This document shows positions 55,611-64,000 of a stretch of DNA of 64,000 nucleotides, one piece after another (within the stretch, counting starts at the first letter, position 1; each line of letters begins with the position of its first letter). Under the pieces are notes generated by a model, which worked only from the letters and a program-made list of their open reading frames with translations, ran no database searches and was not told where the DNA came from. A program made the translations under genes and the position numbers. Origin of the DNA: an archaeon (GTDB taxonomy: Archaea > Nanobdellota > Nanobdellia > Pacearchaeales > GW2011-AR1); the NCBI GenBank assembly GCA_030636025.1, contig DAOVXQ010000004.1, positions 1 to 64,000 of the forward strand, given 5' to 3'.

Positions 55611-55910
55611 TTGAGAAAAAAATTGTTAGAGGATTTTAAGTTGTCCTTAGAAAGTCAAAAATTTTCTGAGGATTATGTTGAAAAATGTATGTTGGAGGTT
55701 AAATTGTTTTTAGAATTTTGCGGGGATTCTGAAAACATTATTAATATTAATCCTGCGGCGATAGAACAATATGCGGTTTATCTTGACGAAACCCAAAATT
55801 TTATGGCGGTTTGTAGAGCGATTGTTAGTGTGAAATCGTTTTACGATTTTTTGTATTCGAAAGGAGGAATTTCAGAACATCCTTTTGAAAGGGTCTTTAA
55901 AGAAGTATAA
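55611..55910 (+). CDS. Tyrosine-recombinase N-terminal (SAM-like core-binding) domain only
   Basis: 'LLEDFKLSLESQKFSEDYVEKCMLEVKLFLEFCGDS...IEQYAVYLDETQNFMAVCRAIVSVKSFYDFLYSKGGISEHPFERV'; no catalytic domain follows. Confidence 0.65.
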   Translation: MRKKLLEDFKLSLESQKFSEDYVEKCMLEVKLFLEFCGDSENIININPAAIEQYAVYLDETQNFMAVCRAIVSVKSFYDFLYSKGGISEHPFERVFKEV

Positions 55911-55968
55911 TTTTAGTCGTTATTATGTAGGTTAATTTTTGGTTAAATTTCATTTTTAGGAGATTGTT

Positions 55969-56643
55969 ATGAAAAATTTTGTTATGATTATGATTGTTGT
56001 TTTGTGTTTGGTAAATATGGGTTTTGCCGAGGGGGTTGAGGTAGAATCCTATTTAAAACTGGGAACTCTTGATTCCATGGAAAAGGATCGTTCATCTGCC
56101 TGTGCCCACAAGCTCATGGTCTGGATAGGGCTTAATTTTGTTTTTGGAGGTGAAACTCCTTTAAAGGCAATGATTAATGCTGAGATGTGGACGATGGCAG
56201 AGCCAGTTGACCGGGATTTTGGGGTTCCTCATGATGGAATGATTCTTTCTGGGAGATTGAGTCATGATTTCAAATTGACCGAGGATATTTTGATTTATCC
56301 TTTTGCCAGTGTCGGTTTTGAAAACTGGAGAAGGAATTCACCTGATGATGGAAATCAGGATGAATTTTATGGAGATTTGTGTTTCTTTAGTTTTAGTTTC
56401 GGAAACGGTTTGAAATACAAAAACTGGTATGCGGAAGCAGAAGGTTTTTTGCCGTTTTGGACTAAGACTGATAGCGGACAGAAACCTGACGGCGAATGGG
56501 GGGGTGGTTTAAATGTCGGATATATTTTTGATGAATATGTCCGATGTGGGATGTTTTACACCCAAAAAAGTTTCGGAGGAGACGGAACCCAGACTGATTT
56601 TAAACTCAGCCAGTATGGGTTTTTTGTTGGTTATACTTTCTGA
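55969..56643 (+). CDS. Outer-membrane beta-barrel-like protein
   Basis: Signal peptide 'MKNFVMIMIVVLCLVNMGFAEG', alternating strands, terminal 'YGFFVGYTF' (C-terminal Phe). Confidence 0.65.
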   Translation: MKNFVMIMIVVLCLVNMGFAEGVEVESYLKLGTLDSMEKDRSSACAHKLMVWIGLNFVFGGETPLKAMINAEMWTMAEPVDRDFGVPHDGMILSGRLSHDFKLTEDILIYPFASVGFENWRRNSPDDGNQDEFYGDLCFFSFSFGNGLKYKNWYAEAEGFLPFWTKTDSGQKPDGEWGGGLNVGYIFDEYVRCGMFYTQKSFGGDGTQTDFKLSQYGFFVGYTF

Positions 56644-56681
56644 CATCTGTCGGGAGGTTTAAATTAGTTGGATAAATTATT

Positions 56682-56729
56682 GAGAGCCAGAAAATAGATT
56701 CCAAATGGATAATCTAAAATCTGGCTCTC
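56682..56729 (+). terminator. Terminator-like hairpin with nested stem
   Basis: GAGAGCCAGA / TCTGGCTCTC with inner TAGATT / AATCTA. Confidence 0.6.
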
Positions 56730-56860
56730 TTTGAATTAAGAAAATATTAAATTTCTCTAACTCTCGCGAAAGGGGGTGATGCCTATGATTGTTAAATCCT
56801 TAGGCGTGTGTTATTAATACTTTTACACTCAGATGACTAACTAGTCAGAAAGGAGTAACC

Positions 56861-56914
56861 GTGAAAAAATTAGTAATTGTTAAGAACAACAAAACGAAGA
56901 AAAGCAAGAGATGA
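56861..56914 (+). CDS. 17-aa basic micro-ORF (GTG start)
   Basis: VKKLVIVKNNKTKKSKR*; SD AAAGGAG. Confidence 0.3.
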   Translation: MKKLVIVKNNKTKKSKR

Positions 56915-57040
56915 TTCAAGAAAGAACGGAGTCATCTTAAAAATGAAGCCACGAAAAAGGAGATCTTTAATTAGTGTCATAATTAGGATCTCGGGTAAAA
57001 ATTTTATGGTGGGATGAAGAAATTCTGTCGAATAGAATTA

Positions 57041-57081
57041 GGAGAGTTAGGGTCATAAGATGAAAGTCTACCTAACTCTCC
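57041..57081 (+). terminator. Strong hairpin at the right end of the bacterial-like block
   Basis: GGAGAGTTAGG / CCTAACTCTCC perfect 11-bp stem; outer GGTGGGA/TCCCACC can extend it. Confidence 0.6.
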
Positions 57082-57166
57082 CACCCACATTTATTTGATT
57101 TAGAACTTTTATTTTTTTTGCAAATTTTTTGATTTGAACATATTTTTTTTGCAAAATTACTGAAAA

Positions 57167-57415
57167 TTAGTAGATATTTTTTCTAAGTCCTATTTTTATG
57201 ACACTGATTATTAATTTATTTTCTATTATTTGATAAATTATTCTATAATTTTTAATTCTTAATCTAAATAGTCCTGTTAGTTTTCCGATTAGTGGTTTTC
57301 CAATCTGTGGGTTTTGTTTTAGTTCTAAGATTTTTTTAAGAATTTTATTTCTTTCAAATTTGTCAATTTTTTTAAGAAATATTTCTGCTTTTTTTTGAAA
57401 ATATAATTTATACAT
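57167..57415 (-). CDS. RelE/ParE-family toxin
   Basis: 'YKLYFQKKAEIFLKKIDKFERNKILKKILELKQNPQIGKPLIGKLTGLFRLRIKNYRIIYQI'. Confidence 0.9.
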   Translation of the reverse strand: MYKLYFQKKAEIFLKKIDKFERNKILKKILELKQNPQIGKPLIGKLTGLFRLRIKNYRIIYQIIENKLIISVIKIGLRKNIY

Positions 57416-57686
57416 CTTGATTGTCTAATTCTTTTTTTAAATCTTCAAAACTTATACCATAATTTCCTTTTTCAATTTCTTCAAGAGATTCTGCAATGTC
57501 CCGCATTGTTTCAGGGTCTGACAGGACTTCAATAGTTTCAATTAGGTTTTCTCTATCTGTATCTGCAGGGTTTGTTTTTTGAATAACTCTTTCTAATAAT
57601 TCGTTGTAAGTTTCTCTATGATGAATTTTTAATGAATCTAATTTTGATTTTACTTTTGTGTCTAACTGAATTGTGGTTATTGCCAT
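57408..57686 (-). CDS. Cognate antitoxin (ribbon-helix-helix-like N-terminus)
   Basis: 'MAITTIQLDTKVKSKLDSLKIHHRETYNELLERVI'; overlaps the toxin start. Confidence 0.8.
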   Translation of the reverse strand: MAITTIQLDTKVKSKLDSLKIHHRETYNELLERVIQKTNPADTDRENLIETIEVLSDPETMRDIAESLEEIEKGNYGISFEDLKKELDNQDV

Positions 57687-57788
57687 TTTTTTGTTCTTGC
57701 TCTATAGTTAACCATAGTTTAATATAGTTTATAAAAGTTTTGGGTTGGGTTGTATATTTAGATAAAGTTTTATTAAGTAATTTATTCT

Positions 57789-59216
57789 ATGTTATTTATG
57801 GAGAAAATAAAATCAGGGATAGAAATTCATCAGCAACTTGATACGCATAAATTGTTTTGTAGTTGTCCTTGTGTTTTGAGAAAAGATGAGCCGGATTTTG
57901 TTGTGCAGAGGAGATTGCATGCTGTTGCCGGGGAGGGTGGAGAGATTGATGTTGCTGCTAAGTTTGAAGCAGAACAGGAAAAAGAATTTATTTATCAAGG
58001 TTATGATACAACTTGTTTGGTTGAGATTGATGAAGAACCGCCTCATGAAATTAATCAGGATGCATTGGAAACTGTTTTGCATATTGCTTTGCTTTTGAAT
58101 TGCGAGATTTTGCCTATTAGTCAGATTATGAGAAAGACTGTTGTGGATGGTTCGAATACTTCTGGTTTTCAGAGGACGGTTTTGATTGCTCGGAAGGGTT
58201 ATGTTGAAACTGAATCTGGAAAAGTTAGAATTGATAATATTTCTTTAGAGGAGGATTCTGCGAGGAAGATAAAAATAGAGAAGGGCAGGACTATTTTTAG
58301 GTTGGATAGGTTGGGGATTCCTTTGGTTGAGATTGGAACTGCACCAGATATTACAAGTCCTGAACAGGCGAAGGAAGTTGCTTTGCATATTGGGGATGTT
58401 TTAAGGAGCTGCAAGGTTAAGCGAGGGATTGGAACGATTAGGCAGGATGTGAATGTTTCTATTGAGGGGCATCCTCGTGTTGAGATTAAAGGTTTTCAGG
58501 ATATTAAAATGTTTATTCCAACTATTGAAAAAGAAGTCGAGAGGCAGGAAAAAAATTTAGTTGGAAAAAAAGATTTGAGAGGCGAGGTTAGAAATGCTTT
58601 GCCGGATGGAAGCAGTGAATTTTTGAGACCTATTCCTGGGTCTGCGAGAATGTATCCTGAAACAGATTTGCCTTTGCTGAAAATTTCAAGGCAAATGATT
58701 AATAATGCTAAAGCAAGTTTGCCGAAGTTAAGAAGAGAGATAGAAAAAGATTTGGAGAAGAAAGGGCTTTCAGAGGATTTGATTAAATTATTAATTCGCA
58801 GTGGGAGGTTGGATAGTTTTGAGAATTTGTTGAAGGTTGTTAATGAGCCGAATTTTATTTTTAAGGTACTGGTTGAAATTCCAAAAGAGATTGGGTCGCA
58901 TGATGGAATTAAGAATATCGACGGTGTTTTAAATTTGGATATTGTTGAGAGTATTGTTTCTGCTGTTAAAGAAAATAAAATAGAAAAAGGAGATGTTAAA
59001 CATGTTATGGAAGAGATTGTTAAAGGGAAAAGTTTTGCAGATGCGATTGAAATTGAGAAAATTGATTTAGGGGATGTTGAAAAAGAGATTGCGAAGTTGG
59101 TTAAAGCAAAACCAGGGTTGAGTGTTGGAGGATATATGGGCTTGGTGATGCAGAATTTTAAAGGAAAAGTTAGTGGGAAAGAGGTTAGTGAGATACTTAG
59201 AAAGTTGATTAAATAA
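57789..59216 (+). CDS. gatE: Glu-tRNA(Gln) amidotransferase subunit E
   Basis: 'SGIEIHQQLDTHKLFCSCPCVLR', 'QRRLHAVAGEGGEIDVAAKFEAEQEKEFIYQGYDTTCLVEIDEEPPHEIN'; shorter than canonical. Confidence 0.9.
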   Translation: MLFMEKIKSGIEIHQQLDTHKLFCSCPCVLRKDEPDFVVQRRLHAVAGEGGEIDVAAKFEAEQEKEFIYQGYDTTCLVEIDEEPPHEINQDALETVLHIALLLNCEILPISQIMRKTVVDGSNTSGFQRTVLIARKGYVETESGKVRIDNISLEEDSARKIKIEKGRTIFRLDRLGIPLVEIGTAPDITSPEQAKEVALHIGDVLRSCKVKRGIGTIRQDVNVSIEGHPRVEIKGFQDIKMFIPTIEKEVERQEKNLVGKKDLRGEVRNALPDGSSEFLRPIPGSARMYPETDLPLLKISRQMINNAKASLPKLRREIEKDLEKKGLSEDLIKLLIRSGRLDSFENLLKVVNEPNFIFKVLVEIPKEIGSHDGIKNIDGVLNLDIVESIVSAVKENKIEKGDVKHVMEEIVKGKSFADAIEIEKIDLGDVEKEIAKLVKAKPGLSVGGYMGLVMQNFKGKVSGKEVSEILRKLIK

Positions 59217-59246
59217 ACTTATAAACAATTAAAATCTGAAATTTTA

Positions 59247-59732
59247 ATGGGAATGAATTTAATTGAAAAAGTTGATAAGGCAATATTAAAAAATGCTGAA
59301 TTGAATTTTAAGATAATTAGTGAGGTTCCTGATTTTAAAACTTTTATTAAGAATTATGAAGAGAGTATTTGTAAATTATATGGAAGAAATGTTGGGCATG
59401 AATATTCTGATGGAGTCTGGAGACAGAATGGAAAATTGTTTATTCCTTATCAATTGTTTTTTTCAGAGGGAAATGAAGAAGAAATTTTAAACTCTGATTG
59501 TGTTTATATTCCTAAAGAAGTTGTTGATAAACTTTCATGTAATTTGGAAATTAAAGATAATGTAAAAATTATAGATGAACAAGGACATCCAACTGCATTA
59601 GATATATTTGTAAATTATAAATGCTCTAAGGAATTAGATTTTTATATTGCAGTTAATTATCCGAAAGATAAAAAAAGAGGGGCAAATCAAAATAGAAAAA
59701 GGGAAGTTACTACAGGTCCACTTGAGGTTTAA
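59247..59732 (+). CDS. Hypothetical protein
   Basis: 161-aa ORF between gatE and aspS. Confidence 0.5.
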   Translation: MGMNLIEKVDKAILKNAELNFKIISEVPDFKTFIKNYEESICKLYGRNVGHEYSDGVWRQNGKLFIPYQLFFSEGNEEEILNSDCVYIPKEVVDKLSCNLEIKDNVKIIDEQGHPTALDIFVNYKCSKELDFYIAVNYPKDKKRGANQNRKREVTTGPLEV

Positions 59733-59770
59733 TTAAATAAACTTATAAATACTGAATTCTGAGTAGGATT

Positions 59771-61045
59771 ATGATAAGGACATATATTAAAGATGGGTTT
59801 AAGAAAAAAGGCAAGGTAGAATTAAAGGGGTGGGTGCATGATATTCGTGATTTAAGTAAAATTAAGTTTCTTATTTTAAAGGATATTAGTGGAAGAATCC
59901 AGTGTATTGTACTGCCTAAAGAATCTGGTGAAGAGATTTTTAAACAGGTTTCTAAAATAAATAGGGAGAGTGTTGTCAGGGTTGTTGGAGAGTTGCAGGA
60001 TAGTAAACAGGCGATTGGGGGAAAAGAACTTTTGATTAAAGAATTAGAAGTAATTTCTGAAGCAGAACAGCCATTGCCAATTGATGTTTCAGACCATTCT
60101 AAAACAGAGTTGCCTAAAAGATTGGATTATCGGTTTTTAGATTTGCACAGGCCTAAATCTCAGGCGATTTTTAAAATTGAATCTACAATGATGCAGGCAT
60201 ATAGAGAATTTATGATTAAGGAAGGCGGGATTGAAGCTGTTTTTCCTTCTATAATTGGAAGTTCAAGTGAAGGTGGAACAGAATTATTTCCTTTGAAGTA
60301 TTTTGAGAAAAAAGCATTTTTATCTCAGAGCTGTCAGTTATATAAGCAGATGTTAGCTTGTTCAATGGAAAAAGTATTTACTATTTTTTGTGTTTGGAGA
60401 GCAGAGAAGCATAATACTGTTCGGCATTTGAATGAAGCAAGACAGTTAGATTATGAGGAATGTTTTGCAGATGAGTTTAAGGTTATGGATGTTTTGGCGA
60501 GGTGTGTTCAGTATATTGTTAAGAAGATTATGGATGAGAGGGGGGAGGAATTAGAATTGCTTGATGTTAAATTAAAAGTTCCTGATGTTAAATATATGAC
60601 TTTTGCTGATTGCACTAAATTAATGAAAAAAGAAAAAGTTCATATGGGAAAAGATGATTTATCTACTGAAGCTGAAAAGCGGTTGGGGGAGTTATATCCT
60701 GATACAATTGTGTTTGTTCATGACTGGCCCCTCGCTGGTAAGCCGTTTTATATTATGCCTAAAGGAGATGGATTAAGTGGGGGTTTTGATGCTATTTATA
60801 ATGGTGTTGAGATTTCATCTGGTGGGCAGAGGGTTCATATTCCTGATTTATTAATTAAGAGATTAAAAGAAAAAGGTTTGAATCCTAAGGATTTTAAGGG
60901 TTATATTGATAGTTTTAGATATGGAGCCCCAGAGCATGCGGGGTGGGGTGTGGGATTAGAGAGGTTGATGACTCAAATTTTAGGTATTGCAAATATACGA
61001 GAGGTCACTTTGTTTCCTCGGGATAGGGATAGGTTAGGGCCTTAG
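59771..61045 (+). CDS. aspS: Aspartyl-tRNA synthetase (archaeal type)
   Basis: 'LKGWVHDIRDLSKIKFLILKDISGRIQCIVLPKE', 'RLDYRFLDLHRPKSQAIFKIES', 'GWGVGLERLMTQILGIANIREVTLFPRDRDRLGP'. Confidence 0.95.
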   Translation: MIRTYIKDGFKKKGKVELKGWVHDIRDLSKIKFLILKDISGRIQCIVLPKESGEEIFKQVSKINRESVVRVVGELQDSKQAIGGKELLIKELEVISEAEQPLPIDVSDHSKTELPKRLDYRFLDLHRPKSQAIFKIESTMMQAYREFMIKEGGIEAVFPSIIGSSSEGGTELFPLKYFEKKAFLSQSCQLYKQMLACSMEKVFTIFCVWRAEKHNTVRHLNEARQLDYEECFADEFKVMDVLARCVQYIVKKIMDERGEELELLDVKLKVPDVKYMTFADCTKLMKKEKVHMGKDDLSTEAEKRLGELYPDTIVFVHDWPLAGKPFYIMPKGDGLSGGFDAIYNGVEISSGGQRVHIPDLLIKRLKEKGLNPKDFKGYIDSFRYGAPEHAGWGVGLERLMTQILGIANIREVTLFPRDRDRLGP

Positions 61046-61116
61046 TGTTGTAACTAAGTAGTGATGAATTATAGAAAGGTTTATAAATGAAAAATTCTAA
61101 GATATTTTAATTTAAA

Positions 61117-61425
61117 ATGATAAATAAAAAATTTCAATCAATAGGTGAAAAATCAGGCTACGATCGTCCTTTGGAAATTGGTTCAGTCGAAGATTTGACG
61201 CTATCTTTTGACTTAGTTAGAGGGCCTGATAAGGATAGAGGATTCATTCAGAATTATTTAAATGAACATGGTTTTACAGGTTTGGAGGTTTATCGAGATT
61301 TTCGAGCTTCTTCTGTTTTTGGTTTGATGTCTTTTAAGGATTATTTAGGAATAGTAAAAGTGGAAAATCAGGATGTTTTTCCAAATATCAGTAATCCTCT
61401 TTTTGAAACAAATAAAAAAATCTAA
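61117..61425 (+). CDS. Hypothetical protein
   Basis: 102-aa ORF. Confidence 0.45.
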   Translation: MINKKFQSIGEKSGYDRPLEIGSVEDLTLSFDLVRGPDKDRGFIQNYLNEHGFTGLEVYRDFRASSVFGLMSFKDYLGIVKVENQDVFPNISNPLFETNKKI

Positions 61426-61441
61426 AAAATTTTAATTTAAA

Positions 61442-62443
61442 ATGACAAAATATGGAATAATTTCAGATGTGCATAATGACCCTCTGATAGTTGCACCTGC
61501 GATAAGTGTTTTGAAAAATCAGGGTGCGGAGAAATTGATTTTGAATGGAGATATTGGAAACTGCCAGCAATTTGTTGGAAGTGTTTTGCAAATTGCAGGA
61601 AAATCTGAATTAGAAACTTATGTTCAGCCAGGGAGCCATGAAAAATTAGAAGATTTTGAACCTGTTATTGATTTTTTTAAAAATAAATATTCTAACTTAG
61701 TTAATTGTGTTGAGAATAATAAAATAAGTTGTAAGGGGCATGATTTGATTTTTATGCCTGGAAGTGATTTTAGTTGTGGTGGAGAGTATGTTTTGAGTAT
61801 GCAAAATGGAAGAGAATCTGGATTTTATCAAACAGATAATGGGAATATAAGATTAACAAATATGAGTGATTTGAGCAAGTTGGTTACAAATCCTGATAAA
61901 ACAATTGTTGTTTGTCATGTTCCGAGAAAATTTGATGATGTAGAAAATGGAGTTGATATTTCTCATTTTCATCAACAAAGAGTATATCATAGAGATTTCA
62001 AAGAAAATCCAAATAGATACACTTATACAGAATTATTAGTTCAACCCGGAACAATTCCAAGACAACAAATTGAAAATCAGGGAATTAGAACCTTTCGATT
62101 AGAAGATTCAGAAGATTATATTTTAAATACAACCCTTAAATTAATGAAAAAAGAAGATATGGAAAAAATAGTTGTTTCTGTAGAAAGAAACTTAAACAGA
62201 GGAAATAAAGATTTGAAAAAGGTTTATGAAGAATTAGGAATTAAAAAAGCTGTGAGCGGACATTTTCATGAGTCAGGGCATCGGGCTTGTGACTGGGATG
62301 GAAATTCTGTTGAAGAGGGAAAGAAAGTTGATGAATTATTTTGGAATTCGGGTTATTGTGATGTCGGGCAGGTTGGTATTTTAGATGTTCAGGGTTCTGA
62401 AGTTAGTTATCAGAATATTAGATTGCAAGATTATATAAAGTAG
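61442..62443 (+). CDS. Metallophosphoesterase-like protein
   Basis: 'KYGIISDVHNDPLIVAPAISVL...LILNGDIGN...GSHEKLEDF...VVCHVPRKF...SGHFHESGH'. Confidence 0.75.
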   Translation: MTKYGIISDVHNDPLIVAPAISVLKNQGAEKLILNGDIGNCQQFVGSVLQIAGKSELETYVQPGSHEKLEDFEPVIDFFKNKYSNLVNCVENNKISCKGHDLIFMPGSDFSCGGEYVLSMQNGRESGFYQTDNGNIRLTNMSDLSKLVTNPDKTIVVCHVPRKFDDVENGVDISHFHQQRVYHRDFKENPNRYTYTELLVQPGTIPRQQIENQGIRTFRLEDSEDYILNTTLKLMKKEDMEKIVVSVERNLNRGNKDLKKVYEELGIKKAVSGHFHESGHRACDWDGNSVEEGKKVDELFWNSGYCDVGQVGILDVQGSEVSYQNIRLQDYIK

Positions 62444-62460
62444 ATTTTTTTATTTTTATT

Positions 62461-63258
62461 ATGGTAAAGATTCTTGCGATTGGTGACCCTCACGGAGCAA
62501 TTGATAAAATTAAAAAAATTCCTATAAAAAATATAGATTTAATTTTATGTTCTGGAGATTTAGGTAATGCAAATTTGGCTAGAAAACTTTTTTTTGAAAA
62601 TATGGATAGACAAAAACAGGGGCTTAAAAAAAAGGAGGCCTCTAATTTGTTGAGAAAGAGAATGTACATGGAATCTTACAAAAGTTCTATTAAAGTTATA
62701 AAATATCTTGCTAAATATGTTCCTGTTTATTTGATTTATGGAAATGCAGATTATAATAATTCTGATGTCAAAAAAATTTCAAAAAAGATAGGATATGATT
62801 TACCATTTATGACAAATGATTTGAAGAAGATTGAGGGTGTTAAAATTATTAATAATCGTGTTGTTAATTTTAAGGGAATTAGAATTGGAGGTTTAGAATA
62901 TTTTATTGATACTAATTGGGTTAAAGATTTTACTCCAAAAGATAAGGATAAAATGGTGAGAGCTAAAAAAGAAACTTTGAAGGCGAAAAATCATTTGAAA
63001 CATTTTAAGGATGTTGATATTTTATTATGTCATCAGCCACCTTATAGGGTTTTGGATAAAAAAGGTCCGGGAGGACCAAAAGGTTGGCAAGGAAAACATG
63101 CAGGAAGCAAAGTTATTTTAGATTATGTTAAAAAGAAACAACCAAAATTAGTATTATGCGGACATATGCATGAGGCAATGGGAAGAAAGAAGATTAGTAA
63201 AACAGAGGTCGTGAATTTAGGGGCGATGGGTGGTTATGCTGTTTTTGAATTTGATTAA
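62461..63258 (+). CDS. Calcineurin-like metallophosphoesterase
   Basis: 'KILAIGDPHGAIDKIKKIPIKNIDLILCSGDLGN', 'IYGNADYN', 'ILLCHQPPY', 'LVLCGHMHEAMG'. Confidence 0.9.
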   Translation: MVKILAIGDPHGAIDKIKKIPIKNIDLILCSGDLGNANLARKLFFENMDRQKQGLKKKEASNLLRKRMYMESYKSSIKVIKYLAKYVPVYLIYGNADYNNSDVKKISKKIGYDLPFMTNDLKKIEGVKIINNRVVNFKGIRIGGLEYFIDTNWVKDFTPKDKDKMVRAKKETLKAKNHLKHFKDVDILLCHQPPYRVLDKKGPGGPKGWQGKHAGSKVILDYVKKKQPKLVLCGHMHEAMGRKKISKTEVVNLGAMGGYAVFEFD

Positions 63259-63288
63259 TTTTAAATAGGTTGCAATGTAATTCTTTTT

Positions 63289-63525
63289 ATGGTATTAGAT
63301 AAAAAAAAGATTGAGAAAGAAGCCAAGCAGATTTTAGATAAGTTTGTTTCTGCACTTTTAAAAGTAGAGCGAGAAGATGAAGAAGGTTATATTGATAGGG
63401 ATGTTTTTGAAAGGGCTGAGGATTCTGGAAAAGAATGTGAAAAAGATTTTAAAAAAAAGATATTGAAAAATGCTCCTGAAAGTAATGATGATTTTATAAT
63501 TGTTGAAAGAGGTGGGTGGAAATGA
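63289..63525 (+). CDS. gatC: Probable GatC-like amidotransferase subunit C
   Basis: 'IEKEAKQILDKFVSALLKVE...GYIDRDVFERAEDSGKECEKDFKKKILKNAPESNDDFIIVERGGWK'; upstream of gatA. Confidence 0.65.
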   Translation: MVLDKKKIEKEAKQILDKFVSALLKVEREDEEGYIDRDVFERAEDSGKECEKDFKKKILKNAPESNDDFIIVERGGWK

Positions 63526-63713
63526 ATGTTGAGGGAATAATGAATAGATATGGTTTAGGGGTAGAGATTGCAAGAGTTTTGGTAGAGTCTTATGGGGTTT
63601 CGGGTAACCCTCGGGAATATGGATTTTATAGACAGAAAATGTTTGATGCAGGGCTTACGACTTGTGGTTTGGAAAATGCTTTAAATTGTTTGGATGTTAT
63701 ATTTAAAAAATGA
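63522..63713 (+). CDS. Small hypothetical protein between gatC and gatA
   Basis: MNVEGIMNRYGLGVEIARVLVESYGVSG...; overlaps the gatC stop (ATGA) and the gatA start. Confidence 0.55.
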   Translation: MNVEGIMNRYGLGVEIARVLVESYGVSGNPREYGFYRQKMFDAGLTTCGLENALNCLDVIFKK

Positions 63714-64000
63714 TGCGAGAAAAAGTTAGAAATATAAGGTTAGGTAAACTAACAGCAGAGCAGAACATTAGGAATTTTATTTTAAAAATTAAGAAAAATA
63801 ATAAAAAGATAAATGCGGTTTTGCATTTGAATCCTGATGCGATTGAAGAAGCTAAACAAGTTGATAAGATGAAGAAGAAAGGAAAGTTGGCTGGAATTGG
63901 GGTTGTTGTTAAATCTAATATTAATGTTAATGGATTAATTGCTAATTGTGCTTCAAAGACTCTTGAGGATTATAAGTCAAGTTATGATGCTACTGTTATT
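63710..64000 (+). CDS. gatA: Asp/Glu-tRNA amidotransferase subunit A (partial, runs off window)
   Basis: MMREKVRNIRLGKLTAEQNIRNFILKIKKNNKKINAVLHLNPDAIEEAKQVD...KGKLAGIGVVVKSNINVNGLIANCASKTLEDYKSSYDATV. Confidence 0.93.
   Translation, partial: MMREKVRNIRLGKLTAEQNIRNFILKIKKNNKKINAVLHLNPDAIEEAKQVDKMKKKGKLAGIGVVVKSNINVNGLIANCASKTLEDYKSSYDATVI

Noticed and set aside
45666-57756. Shared AAGTTTTGGGTTG at about 45670 and 57734 as possible island att sites
   Set aside because: A 13-mer match is expected by chance in 64 kb of biased composition; no extended similarity.
1-64000. CRISPR array, rRNA genes, intact transposase/IS
   Set aside because: No regularly spaced direct repeats with unique spacers, no rRNA-like sequence and no transposase motifs were seen on reading; a formal search was not possible.

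Overview
AT-rich archaeal chromosome segment. The gene content (archaeal GlyRS, ProRS and AspRS, GatDE, Alba, S17e, TFE, TrmB-type regulator, DHH, MoxR/DUF58/VWA, very small proteins) suggests a DPANN-type (Woese-/Pacearchaeota-like) genome; that placement is inference. Three tRNA genes were read by hand: Cys-GCA, Met-CAU (minus strand) and Arg-UCG. Translation genes are abundant: five aminoacyl-tRNA synthetases plus GatA (partial), GatB, GatC, GatD and GatE. Points most worth follow-up: (1) a TrmB-like regulator with a perfect GTATGATATCATAC operator at its divergent promoter, repeated as a triple half-site upstream of a second small gene; the two targets look like paralogous small proteins. 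(2) A PD-(D/E)XK-like gene bracketed by 70-bp direct repeats of the alaS 3' end. (3) A ~200-bp hairpin-rich element flanked by direct repeats at the 3' end of another gene. (4) G8/G9 tracts in a block shared by a surface-protein gene and a 44-codon mini-gene. (5) A recurring N-terminal 'YYY..S.R.G.KV....YLG' module on GlyRS, ProRS and a giant surface protein. (6) An ~8-kb block (about 48.75-57.09 kb) with bacterial character: Gram-negative-like outer-membrane barrel, dockerin-like fragment, PKD protein, integrase N-domain-only ORF, gene-by-gene intrinsic-terminator hairpins and micro-ORFs. No CRISPR array, rRNA or intact transposase was seen. All family calls are from reading motifs; no searches were run.
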